Source: Lachnospiraceae bacterium
GTDB taxonomy: Bacteria; Bacillota; Clostridia; Lachnospirales; Lachnospiraceae
Assembly: GCA_030524525.1 (NCBI GenBank)
Contig: JAUNGI010000021.1
Coordinates: 1-42,570 of the forward strand
Direction of reading: 5' to 3'
Length of the DNA: 42,570 bases
In this document: positions 16,240 to 26,487 of the stretch, piece after piece
Numbering within the stretch: position 1 is the stretch's first letter
Layout: each line of letters opens with the position of its first letter
Notes under the pieces: model-generated
What the model was told of the DNA's origin: nothing
Database searches by the model: none
What the model saw: the letters and a program-made list of their open reading frames with translations, nothing else
Made by a program: the position numbers and the translations under genes

Positions 16240-18057
16240 ATGGCAGGTTTTGACCAAAAGAAAATCAGAAATTTTTGTATTATCGCACATATCGACCACG
16301 GAAAATCTACGCTGGCGGACCGGATCATCGAAAAGACCGGGCTTTTGACCAGCCGCGAGATGCAGGCGCAGGTGCTTGACAATATGGAGCTGGAGCGGGA
16401 GCGCGGCATTACGATCAAGGCGCAGACCGTGCGCACCGTTTATAAGGCGAAGGACGGGGAGGAGTACGTCTTTAACCTGATCGACACGCCCGGGCATGTG
16501 GATTTCAATTATGAGGTGTCCCGCAGCCTTGCCGCCTGCGAGGGGGCGATCCTCGTTGTGGACGCGGCGCAGGGCATTGAGGCGCAGACGCTGGCGAACG
16601 TCTATCTGGCGCTCGACCACAATCTGGAGATCATGCCGGTCCTGAACAAGATCGACCTGCCCAGCGCGGAGCCGGAACGGGTCATGAACGAGATCGAGGA
16701 CGTCATCGGGCTGGAGGCGCACGACGCGCCCTGCATTTCCGCCAAAATGGGGCTGAATATCGACGAGGTGCTGGAACAGATCGTTACGAAGATCCCGGCT
16801 CCCGGCGGCGACGCCGCCAATCCGCTTCAGGCGCTGATCTTTGACAGCGTTTACGATTCTTACAAGGGCGTGATCATTTTCTGCCGTATCAAGGAGGGGA
16901 CGATCACGACGAACACCCGGATCCGCATGATGGCAACCGGCGCGGAGGCCGACGTGGTGGAGATCGGAACCTTTGCGCCGGGCAAATTCCTGCCCTGCGA
17001 GGAGCTTTCCGCGGGCATGGTCGGCTATATTACCGCCAGCCTGAAAAACGTTAAGGAAACGCAGGTCGGCGATACCGTGACCGACGCGAGACGGCCTGCG
17101 GCGGAACCGCTGCAGGGCTATAAAAAGGTGCATCCGATGGTTTACTGCGGCATGTATCCGGCGGACGGGGCAAAATATCCCGATCTGCGCGACGCGCTGG
17201 AAAAGCTGCAGCTCAACGACGCGGCGCTGCAATTTGAGCCGGAAACCTCGGTGGCGCTCGGCTTTGGCTTCCGCTGCGGCTTTTTGGGGCTGCTGCATCT
17301 GGAAATTATTCAGGAGCGTCTGGAGCGGGAATACGGTCTTGATCTGGTCACCACCGCGCCGGGCGTCGTTTACCGCGTATATAAGACCGACGGGACGATG
17401 CTGGAGATCACCAACCCCTCGAACCTGCCCGATCCTTCGGAGATCGAGCATATGGAGGAGCCGATCGTCAGCGCCGAGATCATGGTGACGACCGAATTCG
17501 TGGGGGCGATCATGAAGCTCTGTCAGGAGCGGCGCGGCGTTTATCTCGGTATGGAGTATATGGAGCAGACAAGAGCGCTTCTGAAATATGAGCTTCCGCT
17601 CAACGAGATCATCTACGACTTTTTCGACGCTTTGAAGTCCCGCTCCAAGGGCTACGCTTCGTTTGACTATGATCTGAAGGGCTATCAGCCCTCGGAGCTT
17701 GTGAAGCTGGACATTTTGATCAATAAAGAAGAAGTGGATGCGCTGTCCTTTATCGTTCACGGAGAAAGTGCGTACGATCGCGGGAGAAGAATGTGCGAGC
17801 GGCTCAAGGAGGAGATCCCGAGACAGCTGTTCGAAATTCCGATCCAAGCGGCGATCGGCAGCAAGATCATCGCCAGAGAGACCGTAAAGGCGATGCGCAA
17901 GGACGTGCTTGCGAAGTGCTACGGCGGCGACATTACCCGAAAGAAGAAGCTTCTGGAAAAGCAGAAGGAAGGCAAAAAGCGGATGCGTCAGGTCGGCAAC
18001 GTGGAAATTCCGCAGAAGGCGTTTATGAGCGTCCTGAAGCTGGACAGCGACGACTAG
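16240..18057 (+). CDS. lepA: Elongation factor 4 (LepA), ribosome back-translocating GTPase
   Basis: 605 residues, full length for the family. GTPase motifs are [10 protein letters not shown] (G1), [10 protein letters not shown] (G2), [12 protein letters not shown] (G3) and NKIDLP (G4). EF-G-like domains II, III and V follow, then the LepA-specific C-terminal domain (from about 490) with [18 protein letters not shown] and the final [13 protein letters not shown]. It binds stalled or mistranslocated ribosomes and aids 30S biogenesis. GCGGAGG precedes the ATG. hemW starts 14 bases after the stop, the usual lepA-hemW pair of Firmicutes, often upstream of hrcA as here. Confidence 0.98.
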   Translation: MAGFDQKKIRNFCIIAHIDHGKSTLADRIIEKTGLLTSREMQAQVLDNMELERERGITIKAQTVRTVYKAKDGEEYVFNLIDTPGHVDFNYEVSRSLAACEGAILVVDAAQGIEAQTLANVYLALDHNLEIMPVLNKIDLPSAEPERVMNEIEDVIGLEAHDAPCISAKMGLNIDEVLEQIVTKIPAPGGDAANPLQALIFDSVYDSYKGVIIFCRIKEGTITTNTRIRMMATGAEADVVEIGTFAPGKFLPCEELSAGMVGYITASLKNVKETQVGDTVTDARRPAAEPLQGYKKVHPMVYCGMYPADGAKYPDLRDALEKLQLNDAALQFEPETSVALGFGFRCGFLGLLHLEIIQERLEREYGLDLVTTAPGVVYRVYKTDGTMLEITNPSNLPDPSEIEHMEEPIVSAEIMVTTEFVGAIMKLCQERRGVYLGMEYMEQTRALLKYELPLNEIIYDFFDALKSRSKGYASFDYDLKGYQPSELVKLDILINKEEVDALSFIVHGESAYDRGRRMCERLKEEIPRQLFEIPIQAAIGSKIIARETVKAMRKDVLAKCYGGDITRKKKLLEKQKEGKKRMRQVGNVEIPQKAFMSVLKLDSDD

Positions 18058-18071
18058 ACCGGGAGGACGGC

Positions 18072-19199
18072 GTGGAACTGTATCTGCATATTCCTTTTTG
18101 TGTGCGCAAATGTCATTACTGCGATTTCCTTTCGTTCCCGACGGACGGGGCGGCGGCCGACGCTTACCTGCAGGCGCTGCTGCGCGACGTCCGGGAGGCT
18201 TCCGCCCTGTACGGAAACGAACCGGTCCGCAGCGTTTATTTTGGCGGCGGCACGCCGTCGCTTCTGCCTGCGGACGCTCTGCCGGGGCTGCTTGCCGCCG
18301 TCCGGAGCGCTTTTTCGCTGCGGGAGGACTGCGAGATCACCGTGGAATGCAATCCGGGAACGCTTTCGGAGGAAAAGCTTTCGGCGTACCGCCTTGCGGG
18401 CGTCAACCGACTGAGCATCGGCGTACAGTCGGCGCACGACGCGGAGCTGCGGCGGCTCGGACGCATCCACACTTGGCGGGACGCGCTTGACGCGTTTGAC
18501 ATGGCGCGCCGGGCGGGCTTTCGGAATCTGAGCGCCGACGTAATGGCGGCGCTTCCGGGGCAGACGCTTTCGGACTATGAGGAGACGCTGAAAAGGGTGA
18601 TTGCCCTTTCGCCGGAGCATATTTCCGCCTACGATCTGATCGTGGAGGAGGGCACCCGCTTTGCCCAATGGTACGAGGAACAGCCGGAGGCGTTCCCGGA
18701 CGAGGAAACGTCGTGCCGGATGTACCGGCGGACCGTGGAGCTGCTTGCCGAGGCAGGCTATCGGCAGTATGAAATTTCCAACTATGCAAAGCCGGGCTAT
18801 GAAAGCCGTCACAATTACGGCTATTGGAGCAACGAACCGTATCTCGGGCTTGGGCTTGGCGCCAGCTCGTATGTGCCGCCTCGCCGCTTCCGCAATACCT
18901 CCGATCCGGAACAATATCTGCGGGCAAACCGGATCGAGGAGGAGGTCGTTCTGACGGAGCAGGAGCAGCGGGAGGAATTTTTCTTTCTCGGACTGCGGCG
19001 GACGGCGGGAATTTGCCGGGAGGAATTTGCCGCTCGCTTTCCGGGGGCGGATTTTTCGCCCTATGAGCGGACGCTTCTGCGCTTTGCCGAACGGGGGCTT
19101 GTGACCTGCCGGGACGGTCGCTTCGCGCTGACCGTGGACGGGATGCTGGTATCGAACGCGATCTTTGCGGAGCTGGGGCTTGCCGGGGAGCTGTTATAA
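18072..19199 (+). CDS. hemW: Radical SAM heme chaperone HemW (coproporphyrinogen III oxidase-like)
   Basis: 375 residues. The start is YLHIPFCVRKCHYCDF, with the radical SAM cysteines Cys10, Cys14 and Cys17 in the CxxxCxxC order. YFGGGTPSLL and the HemW-typical HNYGYWSNEPYLGLGLGASSY follow. The set is characteristic of HemW, which binds and delivers heme, rather than of true HemN. The start is GTG at 18072, five bases after GGGAGG; the open frame upstream is a shadow of lepA. It sits directly after lepA, the conserved order. Confidence 0.92.
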   Translation: MELYLHIPFCVRKCHYCDFLSFPTDGAAADAYLQALLRDVREASALYGNEPVRSVYFGGGTPSLLPADALPGLLAAVRSAFSLREDCEITVECNPGTLSEEKLSAYRLAGVNRLSIGVQSAHDAELRRLGRIHTWRDALDAFDMARRAGFRNLSADVMAALPGQTLSDYEETLKRVIALSPEHISAYDLIVEEGTRFAQWYEEQPEAFPDEETSCRMYRRTVELLAEAGYRQYEISNYAKPGYESRHNYGYWSNEPYLGLGLGASSYVPPRRFRNTSDPEQYLRANRIEEEVVLTEQEQREEFFFLGLRRTAGICREEFAARFPGADFSPYERTLLRFAERGLVTCRDGRFALTVDGMLVSNAIFAELGLAGELL

Positions 19200-19244
19200 C
19201 CTGACGTATCGCTTTCAATAAAAAAATCGAATCGAGGTGACCGT

Positions 19245-20069
19245 ATGAATCCGATCCTTTGCTCCACGGGCTGTCTGATCGGCCGTCCCAACGGAAGGAA
19301 TATCCGTCTTCTGGAGTCCTGCATCGACCGTTTGGAATGCGACGGCTTTGAATTTATGCTCTACAGCGACTGGTACGAGCGTCTGCCGGAGATCACGGCT
19401 TATCTGAAATCGCTGCCGACGACGTTCCCGACGCTGCACTGTGAAAAGCATATCGGGGAAGCGCTGAGCAGCGGACTTCCCGAAGATCGGGAGGAGGCGT
19501 TTCGCCGCTTCCGCTTAAACTGCGAGCTGGCGGAGGCGCTTGGAAGCGAGCGGCTGGTGCTGCATCTTTGGGACGGTTTGGCGTCCGATTCGCACATCGA
19601 GCGGAATCTGGAAGCCTACGGACGGCTTTGGGAAACGGCGGGGGAGCACGGACTGGAGCTTACGGTGGAAAACGTTGTCTGCAGCCGGCGCGATCCTTGG
19701 GCGCATTGGCTTGAGCTTTTGGAGCGCTATCCGGACGTCTCGTTTACGTTCGATACGAAGATGGCTGCCTTTCACGAACAGCTGGAGCTGCTGTACCGTC
19801 CCGAAAACGCTTGGGTCGGACGGCATGTGCACCATCTGCATGTAAACGATTACGGCGGCGGGTATAAGGATTGGGCAAATTTGAAGACGCTGCATATCGG
19901 ACGGGGAAAGCTGGATTTTGCTCCGTTTTTTGCGTGGATGCGGCAGGAGCACTACGACGGTTATCTGACGGTGGAGGCGACGTCGTTCGGGGCGGACGGC
20001 TCGATCGACTTTGAGAGCCTGAATCGGAGCATCCGGACGATTCGGGGATATATGGAAGGAGAACGGTAG
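19245..20069 (+). CDS. Sugar phosphate isomerase/epimerase-like TIM-barrel protein
   Basis: 274 residues with an AP-endonuclease-2/xylose-isomerase-like TIM barrel. Conserved acidic and His residues typical of the metal site are seen in TVENVVCSRRDP, FTFDTKMAAFHEQ, HHLHVNDYGG, LHIGRGKLDF and YLTVEATSFGADG. It probably isomerises or epimerises a small sugar or polyol phosphate in the cytoplasm; an endonuclease IV-like DNA role is less likely without the full zinc-binding set. GAGGTGA is a good ribosome site. yccF begins three bases after the stop. Confidence 0.82.
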   Translation: MNPILCSTGCLIGRPNGRNIRLLESCIDRLECDGFEFMLYSDWYERLPEITAYLKSLPTTFPTLHCEKHIGEALSSGLPEDREEAFRRFRLNCELAEALGSERLVLHLWDGLASDSHIERNLEAYGRLWETAGEHGLELTVENVVCSRRDPWAHWLELLERYPDVSFTFDTKMAAFHEQLELLYRPENAWVGRHVHHLHVNDYGGGYKDWANLKTLHIGRGKLDFAPFFAWMRQEHYDGYLTVEATSFGADGSIDFESLNRSIRTIRGYMEGER

Positions 20070-20072
20070 GCG

Positions 20073-20441
20073 ATGGGATGTCTGGGAAATTTTTTGTGGT
20101 TTGTGTTCGGCGGCTTTTTTACGGGGCTGAGCTGGTGCGTTGCCGGAATGCTGTGGTGTATTACGATCATCGGAATCCCGGTGGGGCTGCAGTGCTTTAA
20201 GCTGGCGTCTCTCTGTTTCTTCCCGTTTGGCAAGGAAGTGACGTACGGCGGCGGGTTCGGCTCGTTTCTGCTGAATCTGATCTGGCTTTTGCTGTCGGGC
20301 ATTCCGTTGGCGCTGTCGTCGGTTTTCTGGGGCTGTCTGCTCTGCGTTACGGTCGTCGGAATTCCCTTCGGCCTGCAGCAGTTCAAGATCGCGAAGCTTG
20401 CGCTGATGCCGTTTGGAGCGGTCGTTTCCGAAAAACCGTGA
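20073..20441 (+). CDS. YccF domain-containing inner membrane protein
   Basis: 122 residues with two YccF repeats. Each has a hydrophobic segment followed by the signature GIPVGLQCFKLASLCFFPFG in the first half and GIPFGLQQFKIAKLALMPFG in the second. The hydrophobic segments are around 7-40 and 65-95. Function in bacteria is not established. It starts three bases after the epimerase-like gene and is followed by a strong terminator, so it ends the lepA operon. Confidence 0.88.
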   Translation: MGCLGNFLWFVFGGFFTGLSWCVAGMLWCITIIGIPVGLQCFKLASLCFFPFGKEVTYGGGFGSFLLNLIWLLLSGIPLALSSVFWGCLLCVTVVGIPFGLQQFKIAKLALMPFGAVVSEKP

Positions 20442-20483
20442 TCCGTTGTCGGAAACTTTACGGGAAGCATCCCGCACTTGATG

Positions 20484-20520
20484 AAAGAATGTGCTCCGGC
20501 GCATTCTTTTTTCTTTTTTT
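20484..20520 (+). terminator. Strong intrinsic terminator between yccF and hrcA
   Basis: AAAGAATGTGC (20484-20494) pairs with GCGCATTCTTT (20499-20509), giving 11 base pairs with one G-T pair and a TCCG tetraloop. A run of T with a single C up to 20520 follows. It insulates the lepA transcript from the heat-shock promoter that begins 15 bases later. Confidence 0.92.
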
Positions 20521-20534
20521 TCATAAAAAGAGTG

Positions 20535-20563
20535 TTGACAAACACCGCAAACGGTGCTATTTT
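20535..20563 (+). promoter_or_regulatory. Promoter of the hrcA-grpE-dnaK-dnaJ operon
   Basis: Perfect TTGACA (20535-20540), 17-base spacer, TATTTT (20558-20563), with a TGC before the -10 giving an extended element. The CIRCE operator lies immediately downstream, over the expected transcription start. Confidence 0.88.
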
Positions 20564-20574
20564 ATGTACAGATG

Positions 20575-20601
20575 TTAGCACTCGGTCGATTTGAGTGCTA
20601 A
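20575..20601 (+). promoter_or_regulatory. CIRCE operator (HrcA-binding site)
   Basis: TTAGCACTC (20575-20583), a 9-base spacer, then GAGTGCTAA (20593-20601): a perfect match to the CIRCE inverted repeat. HrcA bound here represses the operon, and heat stress relieves this. It also rules out a TTG start at 20591, which would sit inside the operator. Confidence 0.98.
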
Positions 20602-20620
20602 TAAAGCAGGAGGGAGACCG

Positions 20621-21637
20621 TTGGATCTAAGTGAACGAAAACTGAAAATTCTTCAGGCCATCATTCGCAATTATCTGGAGACGGGCGAACCGGTGGGTTC
20701 CAGAACGATTTCGAAGTACACGGATCTCAATCTGAGCTCCGCGACGATCCGGAACGAAATGTCCGATCTGGAGGAGCTTGGGCTGATCGTTCAGCCGCAT
20801 ACCTCGGCAGGACGCATCCCCTCCGACAGCGGCTATCGTCTTTACGTCGATATGCTGATGCGGGAAAAGCAGGAGGAAATGGATCAGCTTCAGGTCGAGC
20901 TGAACGCCAAGTCGGAAAAACTGGACACCATCCTGAAAGAGGCGGCAAAGCTCTTGGCGAACAACACCAATTACGCTTCGCTGATCACGACTCCGCAGTA
21001 CCGTTCCCGGAAGCTGAAATTTATTCAAATCACGCAGGTGGATGCGGAAAATCTGCTGGCGATCATCGTACTGGAGGGAAACGTCATCAAAAACAAGATG
21101 ATCTCCGTTTCCCAGCAGGTGGACGCGGACGTGGTGCTTCGGCTGAATCTGCTGCTCAATTCTTCTTTGCAGGGACTGGACCTGCGGGAGATCAATCTGG
21201 GGATCATCCAGAAAATGAAGGCGGATTCCTCCGGCTATGCGGCGTTGGTGGGCGATATCCTCGATGCGGTGGCGGAGACGCTGGAGGAGGAAGAGGTACA
21301 GACCTATACCAGCGGCGCGACGAACATTTTCAAATATCCGGAGCTGAACGATTCCGAAAAGGCGAGTCATCTGCTTTACGCGCTGGAGGAAAAGAAGCAG
21401 CTCACGGAGCTGATGTACAGCGAGGGAAACAACGAACGCGGAATCCAAGTCTATATCGGAAACGAATCGCCGATCGAAGCCACGAAGGACTGCTCGATGG
21501 TCACGGCGACGTACCATTTGGAGGACGGGGTATACGGAAAGATCGGAATTATCGGGCCCCGGCGAATGGATTACGAAAGGGTCGTGCAGGCGCTGCAAAA
21601 TCTGATGCAGGAGCTGGATGAGATCCTGAAAAAATAG
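20621..21637 (+). CDS. hrcA: Heat-inducible transcription repressor HrcA
   Basis: 338 residues. N-terminal winged helix (LSERKLKILQAIIRNYLETGEPVGSRTISKY and SSATIRNEMSDLEELGLIVQPHTSAGRIPSDSGYRLYVD) followed by the GAF-like HrcA domain. It represses its own operon through the CIRCE element; its activity is normally assisted by GroEL. The start is TTG at 20621 with AGGAGGG six bases upstream, giving the family-typical beginning LDLSERKLKIL. It is the first gene of hrcA-grpE-dnaK-dnaJ; grpE follows after 24 bases. Confidence 0.96.
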   Translation: MDLSERKLKILQAIIRNYLETGEPVGSRTISKYTDLNLSSATIRNEMSDLEELGLIVQPHTSAGRIPSDSGYRLYVDMLMREKQEEMDQLQVELNAKSEKLDTILKEAAKLLANNTNYASLITTPQYRSRKLKFIQITQVDAENLLAIIVLEGNVIKNKMISVSQQVDADVVLRLNLLLNSSLQGLDLREINLGIIQKMKADSSGYAALVGDILDAVAETLEEEEVQTYTSGATNIFKYPELNDSEKASHLLYALEEKKQLTELMYSEGNNERGIQVYIGNESPIEATKDCSMVTATYHLEDGVYGKIGIIGPRRMDYERVVQALQNLMQELDEILKK

Positions 21638-21661
21638 TGCGAGATCACATGGAGGAATGAT

Positions 21662-22297
21662 ATGGATACAAACAATCCCGAAATGGAACGCGAGGAAGAA
21701 ATATTGAACGGGACCGAAGCGACGGCGGAGGAAGTCGAAACGGAGGCTCCGGAAACCGAAGAAGCCGCCGAGCCGGAGGCGGAAACGGAAGCCGAAACCG
21801 AAACGGACTCGCGTCAGGACAAAAAAGAAAAAAAGAAAAAAGAGAAAAAGGATAAGAAGGATAAGCGCGACGAACAGATCGCGGAGCTTCAGGACCGGGT
21901 GCTTCGGCAGCAGGCGGAATTCATCAATTTCCGGAACCGGACCGAGAAGGAAAAGACGCAAATGTTTGAGGTCGGCGCAAAGAGCATTCTGGAAAAGATC
22001 CTGCCGGTCGTAGACAATCTGGAACGCGGTCTGGCAATGCTTTCGGAGGAACAGCTTCAGGAACCGTTCGCGCAGGGAATGGATAAGATTTATAAGCAGC
22101 TCATGCAGACGCTGACCGATCTGGGCGTGACGCCGCTCGACGCAGTCGGAAAGGAATTTGATCCGGAGCTTCACAACGCGGTCATGCATGTGGAGGACGA
22201 ATCCCTCGGAGAGAACGTCGTCGCAGAGGAATTGCAGAAGGGTTACCGGTACCATGAAAGCGTGCTTCGGCACAGCATGGTCAAGGTGGCAAATTAA
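21662..22297 (+). CDS. grpE: Nucleotide exchange factor GrpE
   Basis: 211 residues. A long acidic N-terminus rich in Glu and Thr (about 1-55) and a lysine-rich stretch (about 56-75) precede the coiled coil (EQIAELQDRVLRQQAEFINFRNRTEKEK). The conserved beta domain ends with GVTPLDAVGKEFDPELHNAVMHVED and ENVVAEELQKGYRYHESVLRHSMVKVAN. GrpE releases ADP from DnaK. GGAGGAATGAT precedes the ATG. The unusually charged head is common in Clostridia. Confidence 0.96.
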   Translation: MDTNNPEMEREEEILNGTEATAEEVETEAPETEEAAEPEAETEAETETDSRQDKKEKKKKEKKDKKDKRDEQIAELQDRVLRQQAEFINFRNRTEKEKTQMFEVGAKSILEKILPVVDNLERGLAMLSEEQLQEPFAQGMDKIYKQLMQTLTDLGVTPLDAVGKEFDPELHNAVMHVEDESLGENVVAEELQKGYRYHESVLRHSMVKVAN

Positions 22298-22356
22298 GTT
22301 GCATCTCAGATGAAAATCAGGATGATAGATTAAAATAAGACATGGAGGTAACGATT

Positions 22357-24225
22357 ATGAGCAAGATTATCGGTATTGATTTAGGAACGACCAACAGTTG
22401 TGTCGCCGTAATGGAAGGCGGTCAGCCGACCGTTATCGCAAATGCGGAAGGCGCAAGAACGACACCGTCCGTTGTCGCATTCACCAAGAACGGAGAGCGT
22501 ATTATCGGAGAGCCGGCAAAGCGTCAGGCGGTTACGAACGCCGACAAGACCATTTCCTCGATCAAGAGACATATGGGCACCGATTTCCGGGTAACGATCG
22601 ACGACAAGAAGTATACGCCGCAGGAGATCTCCGCAATGATTCTTCAGAAGCTGAAAGCGGATGCGGAAGGCTATTTGGGCGAAAAGGTAACGGAAGCCGT
22701 GATCACCGTTCCCGCCTACTTCAACGACGCGCAGCGTCAGGCAACGAAGGACGCCGGAAAGATTGCCGGTCTGGACGTAAAGCGGATCATCAACGAGCCC
22801 ACGGCGGCAGCCTTGGCTTACGGTCTGGACAACGAAAAGGAACAGAAGATCATGGTATACGACCTTGGCGGCGGTACGTTCGACGTTTCCATCATTGAGA
22901 TCGGCGACGGCGTTATCGAGGTTCTGGCAACCTCCGGCGACAACCGGCTGGGCGGCGACGACTTCGACGAGCGCGTGACCCGCTATATGATCGACGAATT
23001 CAAGAAGGCGGAGGGCGTTGACCTTTCGAGAGACAAGATGAGCCTGCAGAGATTGAAGGAAGCTGCCGAGAAGGCGAAGAAGGAGCTTTCCTCCGCAACG
23101 ACGACCAATATCAACCTTCCGTTCATCACGGCGACGGCAGAAGGGCCGAAGCATTTCGATATGAACCTGACGCGCGCAAAGTTCGACGAGTTGACGCACG
23201 ATCTGGTTGAGAGAACGACGACTCCGGTACAGAACGCGCTTCGCGACGCGGGACTGACCGCTTCCGATCTGAGCAAGGTGCTTCTGGTCGGCGGTTCCAC
23301 CAGAATTCCCGCCGTACAGGAGAAGGTAAAGATGCTGACCGGTCATGAGCCGAGCAAGACCCTGAACCCGGACGAGTGCGTTGCGATCGGCGCTTCCATT
23401 CAGGGCGGTAAGCTGGCAGGCGACGCGGGCGCAGGCGACATTCTGCTGCTGGACGTTACTCCGCTTTCCCTGTCGATCGAGACGATGGGCGGCGTTGCGA
23501 CCCGTCTGATCGAGAGAAATACCACGATCCCGACGAAAAAGAGTCAGGTGTTCTCCACCGCAGCGGACAATCAGACCGCCGTGGACATCAACGTCGTACA
23601 GGGCGAGCGTCAGTTTGCAAGGGACAACAAGAGCCTTGGACAGTTCCGTCTGGACGGAATCCCGCCGGCAAGAAGAGGCGTTCCGCAGATCGAGGTTACG
23701 TTTGATATCGACGCGAACGGCATCGTAAACGTTTCGGCAAAGGATCTCGGAACCGGACGCGAACAGCATATCACGATCACCGCGGGCTCGAATCTTTCCG
23801 ACGCGGACATTGAAAAGGCGGTTAAGGAAGCCGCCGAGTACGAGGCGCAGGACAAGAAGCGGAAGGAAGCGATCGAGACCCGGAACGATGCGGACTCGAT
23901 GGTATTCCAGACCGAGAAGGCAATGCAGGAGGTTGGCGACAAGCTGGATCCGACCTTGAAGAGTCAGGTGGAAACCGATCTGAATTATTTGAAGGATCTT
24001 ATTGCCAAGACCAATCCCGAGGCAATGAGCGACGGCGAGGTTGAGGACATCAAGGCAGCCAAGGAACGCCTGATGAATTCCGCACAGCAGCTGTTCCAGA
24101 AGATGTATGAGCAGTCTCAGGCAGGCGCGCAGGGAGCGCAGGGAGCCGGTCCGGATATGGGCGGCTACCAGCAGGGAACACCCGGCGACGACGACGTCGT
24201 AGACGGCGAGTACAGAGAGGTTTAA
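22357..24225 (+). CDS. dnaK: Chaperone protein DnaK (Hsp70)
   Basis: 622 residues. It begins [21 protein letters not shown]. Hsp70 signatures include [15 protein letters not shown] and [14 protein letters not shown]. The substrate-binding domain comes after [14 protein letters not shown], and there is a Gly/Ala/Gln-rich C-terminal tail ending [12 protein letters not shown]. An ATP-dependent chaperone working with DnaJ and GrpE. The ATG at 22357 is preceded by GGAGGT; an ATG five codons earlier overlaps this site and was rejected. A long antisense frame here is a known artefact of dnaK codon bias. Confidence 0.98.
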   Translation: MSKIIGIDLGTTNSCVAVMEGGQPTVIANAEGARTTPSVVAFTKNGERIIGEPAKRQAVTNADKTISSIKRHMGTDFRVTIDDKKYTPQEISAMILQKLKADAEGYLGEKVTEAVITVPAYFNDAQRQATKDAGKIAGLDVKRIINEPTAAALAYGLDNEKEQKIMVYDLGGGTFDVSIIEIGDGVIEVLATSGDNRLGGDDFDERVTRYMIDEFKKAEGVDLSRDKMSLQRLKEAAEKAKKELSSATTTNINLPFITATAEGPKHFDMNLTRAKFDELTHDLVERTTTPVQNALRDAGLTASDLSKVLLVGGSTRIPAVQEKVKMLTGHEPSKTLNPDECVAIGASIQGGKLAGDAGAGDILLLDVTPLSLSIETMGGVATRLIERNTTIPTKKSQVFSTAADNQTAVDINVVQGERQFARDNKSLGQFRLDGIPPARRGVPQIEVTFDIDANGIVNVSAKDLGTGREQHITITAGSNLSDADIEKAVKEAAEYEAQDKKRKEAIETRNDADSMVFQTEKAMQEVGDKLDPTLKSQVETDLNYLKDLIAKTNPEAMSDGEVEDIKAAKERLMNSAQQLFQKMYEQSQAGAQGAQGAGPDMGGYQQGTPGDDDVVDGEYREV

Positions 24226-24242
24226 GCATAATACGAAATCTT

Positions 24243-24270
24243 GGGGCTGGCTTTTTGGTCAGCTCCTTTC
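24243..24270 (+). terminator. Hairpin between dnaK and dnaJ (partial terminator or processing site)
   Basis: GGGGCTGGC (24243-24251) pairs with GGTCAGCTCC (24257-24266), nine base pairs including two G-T pairs around a T-rich loop. TTTC follows, and further on a separate run of five T. The weak T run suggests partial termination or RNA processing, lowering dnaJ expression relative to dnaK. Confidence 0.5.
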
Positions 24271-24315
24271 GTGGTTTTTCCGATCATTGCACAGGAATGG
24301 AGAGTATAAACGATC

Positions 24316-25467
24316 ATGGACGAAAAGAGAGATTATTATGAGGTCCTGGGGGTCAGCAAAACGGCTACGGACGAGGAGCTGAAAAAGGCGTACCGCAAGC
24401 TGGCGAAAAAATACCATCCGGATACAAACCCCGGCGACAAAAATGCGGAAATGAAATTTAAGGAAGCCAGCGAGGCTTATTCGGTCCTGAGCGACGCCAA
24501 CAAGCGCGCGCAGTACGACCGCTACGGGCACGCCGCCTTTGAGCAGGGGGGCGGCGGCGCAGGCGCAGGCGGTTTTGACTTTAACGGCGATATCAACGAT
24601 ATTTTCGATATGTTCGGCTTTGGCGACATGTTCGGAGGCGGCGGCAGGGGCCGCAGCAGCAACGGACCCAGAAGCGGAGCGAGCGTTCGGACGTCGATCC
24701 GGATCTCGTTTGAGGAGGCGGTATTCGGCTGCGAAAAGGACTTGGAGCTGAACGTGAAGGACGTCTGCGCTTCGTGCAACGGAACCGGCGCGAAGGCGGG
24801 GACGAGTCCGGAAACCTGTCCGAAATGTAAGGGCAGCGGTACGATCCTCTACACGCAGCAGTCGTTTCTCGGGACGATCCAGAGCCAGAAGACCTGTCCG
24901 GACTGCCGCGGTACCGGAAAGATCATCAAGGAAAAGTGCCGGGACTGCTATGGCTCCGGCTATGTGACGAACCGGAAGACGATCAAGGTGTCGGTTCCCG
25001 CCGGTATCGACGAGGGACAGAAGGTGCGCATCCGCGATATGGGCGAGCCGGGCATCAACGGCGGCGAGCGGGGCAGCCTGCTGGTCGAGGTGCATATCGG
25101 CCGGCATCCGTTTTTGCAGCGGAGCGGCTACGATCTGTATTCGACCGCGCCCATCTCGTTCGCACAGGCGGCGCTCGGCGGCGAGGTGCGGATCTCCACG
25201 ATCGACGGAGACGTGATGTATTCGCTGAAGCCCGGAACACAGACCGACACGAAGGTCCGGCTCCGCGGAAAGGGCGTGCCGTATCTGGAGCGCGCAAGCG
25301 TCCGCGGCGACCACTATGTAACGCTTGTGGTGCAGGTACCTACGCACATGACGAACGAGCAGAAGGAGCTGCTGCGCCAGTATGACGACGCGATGAACGG
25401 AAAAACGCCTTCTCCGGAGCCGGAAAAGGAAAAAGAAAAGAAAAAGGGAAAGTTTTTCGGAAAATAA
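24316..25467 (+). CDS. dnaJ: Chaperone protein DnaJ (Hsp40)
   Basis: 383 residues with all class I features. The J domain (about 5-70) has the HPD motif in [10 protein letters not shown]; a Gly/Phe-rich region follows (about 75-115). The zinc domain has four CxxCxGxG repeats ([32 protein letters not shown]), then the C-terminal substrate-binding domains. The tail from about 360 is very rich in Lys, Glu and Pro. It stimulates DnaK ATPase and delivers clients. prmA follows after 12 bases. Confidence 0.98.
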   Translation: MDEKRDYYEVLGVSKTATDEELKKAYRKLAKKYHPDTNPGDKNAEMKFKEASEAYSVLSDANKRAQYDRYGHAAFEQGGGGAGAGGFDFNGDINDIFDMFGFGDMFGGGGRGRSSNGPRSGASVRTSIRISFEEAVFGCEKDLELNVKDVCASCNGTGAKAGTSPETCPKCKGSGTILYTQQSFLGTIQSQKTCPDCRGTGKIIKEKCRDCYGSGYVTNRKTIKVSVPAGIDEGQKVRIRDMGEPGINGGERGSLLVEVHIGRHPFLQRSGYDLYSTAPISFAQAALGGEVRISTIDGDVMYSLKPGTQTDTKVRLRGKGVPYLERASVRGDHYVTLVVQVPTHMTNEQKELLRQYDDAMNGKTPSPEPEKEKEKKKGKFFGK

Positions 25468-25479
25468 AGGAGAACGCGG

Positions 25480-26469
25480 ATGAAGTGGAAAAGCATCAGC
25501 ATCCATACCACAAGGGAAGCGGAGGATATTCTATGCGGCATCCTCTGCGACCTTGGGTTTGAGGGCGTCGAGATCCGGGATTCGGCGCAGCTTTCGGAGG
25601 AGGACCGGAAAAAGCTGTTTATCGACTTTCTGCCGGAGGTGGACGAGAGCGACACCAGCGCTACCGTGACCTGTTATCTGGAGCACGACCGATCGGCGGA
25701 GGACGCCGTCGCCGCCATTCGGAGGGAAACGGAGGACTATGCGGGGCTTGTGGATTTCGGCGAGCTTTCCTTTTCGGTCTCGGAGACCGAGGATGTGGAT
25801 TGGGTCAATAACTGGAAGCAGTATTTTCATGCGTTCCGCATCGACGACGAGATCGTGATCAAGCCGACATGGGAGGACGCGGGCGAGTTTTCCGATTCGG
25901 ACATGGTGGTTGCGATCGACCCCGGAACCGCCTTCGGAACCGGCTCGCACGAAACGACCCGGCTCTGCATTCTGAACCTGAAAAAGTATCTGCGCCCCGG
26001 CGACGGGCTGCTTGACGTCGGCTGCGGCAGCGGAATTCTGACGATCATCGGAAGAAAGCTCGGCGCGGGACTGTGCAACGCGATCGACATCGACCCGGTG
26101 GCGGTGCAGGTGGCGAAGGAGAATACGGAGATCAACGGACTGCCTCTGTCGGGCTCGGACGTTCCCTGCGCGGAGGGCGAGGGCATCACCTATGTCTGCG
26201 GCGATCTGATCTCCGACGCGGCGCTGCGCGCTACGTTCGGAAGCCGCCGTTATCCGGTGGTTGTCGCCAACATTTTGGCGGACGTCATCCTGCCGCTTTC
26301 GGAGGTCGTGGGCGAGCTGCTGTGTCCGGGCGGGATCTTTATCAGCTCCGGGATCATCAACACGCGCGAGGCAGAGGTGCGCGAAAAGCTCGAAGCCGAG
26401 GGCTTTGCCGTTTTGGAGATCTGCCGTCAGGGAGATTGGGTCAGCATTGTGGCGAAAAAGCCGGAATGA
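25480..26469 (+). CDS. prmA: Ribosomal protein L11 methyltransferase
   Basis: 329 residues. The N-terminal substrate-recognition part starts MKWKSISIHTTREAEDIL. The methyltransferase domain has the PrmA-specific DPGTAFGTGSHETTRLC and motif I LLDVGCGSGILTI, followed by VVANILADVILPL. It methylates ribosomal protein L11 with SAM. AAAGGAG precedes the ATG. The dnaJ-prmA-rsmE order is standard in Firmicutes, and the genes are spaced by fewer than 20 bases, so heat-shock transcripts probably reach them. Confidence 0.95.
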   Translation: MKWKSISIHTTREAEDILCGILCDLGFEGVEIRDSAQLSEEDRKKLFIDFLPEVDESDTSATVTCYLEHDRSAEDAVAAIRRETEDYAGLVDFGELSFSVSETEDVDWVNNWKQYFHAFRIDDEIVIKPTWEDAGEFSDSDMVVAIDPGTAFGTGSHETTRLCILNLKKYLRPGDGLLDVGCGSGILTIIGRKLGAGLCNAIDIDPVAVQVAKENTEINGLPLSGSDVPCAEGEGITYVCGDLISDAALRATFGSRRYPVVVANILADVILPLSEVVGELLCPGGIFISSGIINTREAEVREKLEAEGFAVLEICRQGDWVSIVAKKPE

Positions 26470-26487
26470 AACCGGAGCGAGGGGATC

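Noticed and set aside
16219-17847. Open frame of 542 codons antisense to lepA
   Set aside because: Shadow of lepA codon usage. No ribosome site or recognisable domain.
20591-20620. Upstream TTG start for hrcA
   Set aside because: It falls inside the CIRCE operator and before the ribosome site. The TTG at 20621 fits both the ribosome site and the family N-terminus.
22381-23769. Open frame of 462 codons antisense to dnaK
   Set aside because: Antisense open frames in dnaK are a known product of codon bias. The plus-strand DnaK is beyond doubt.
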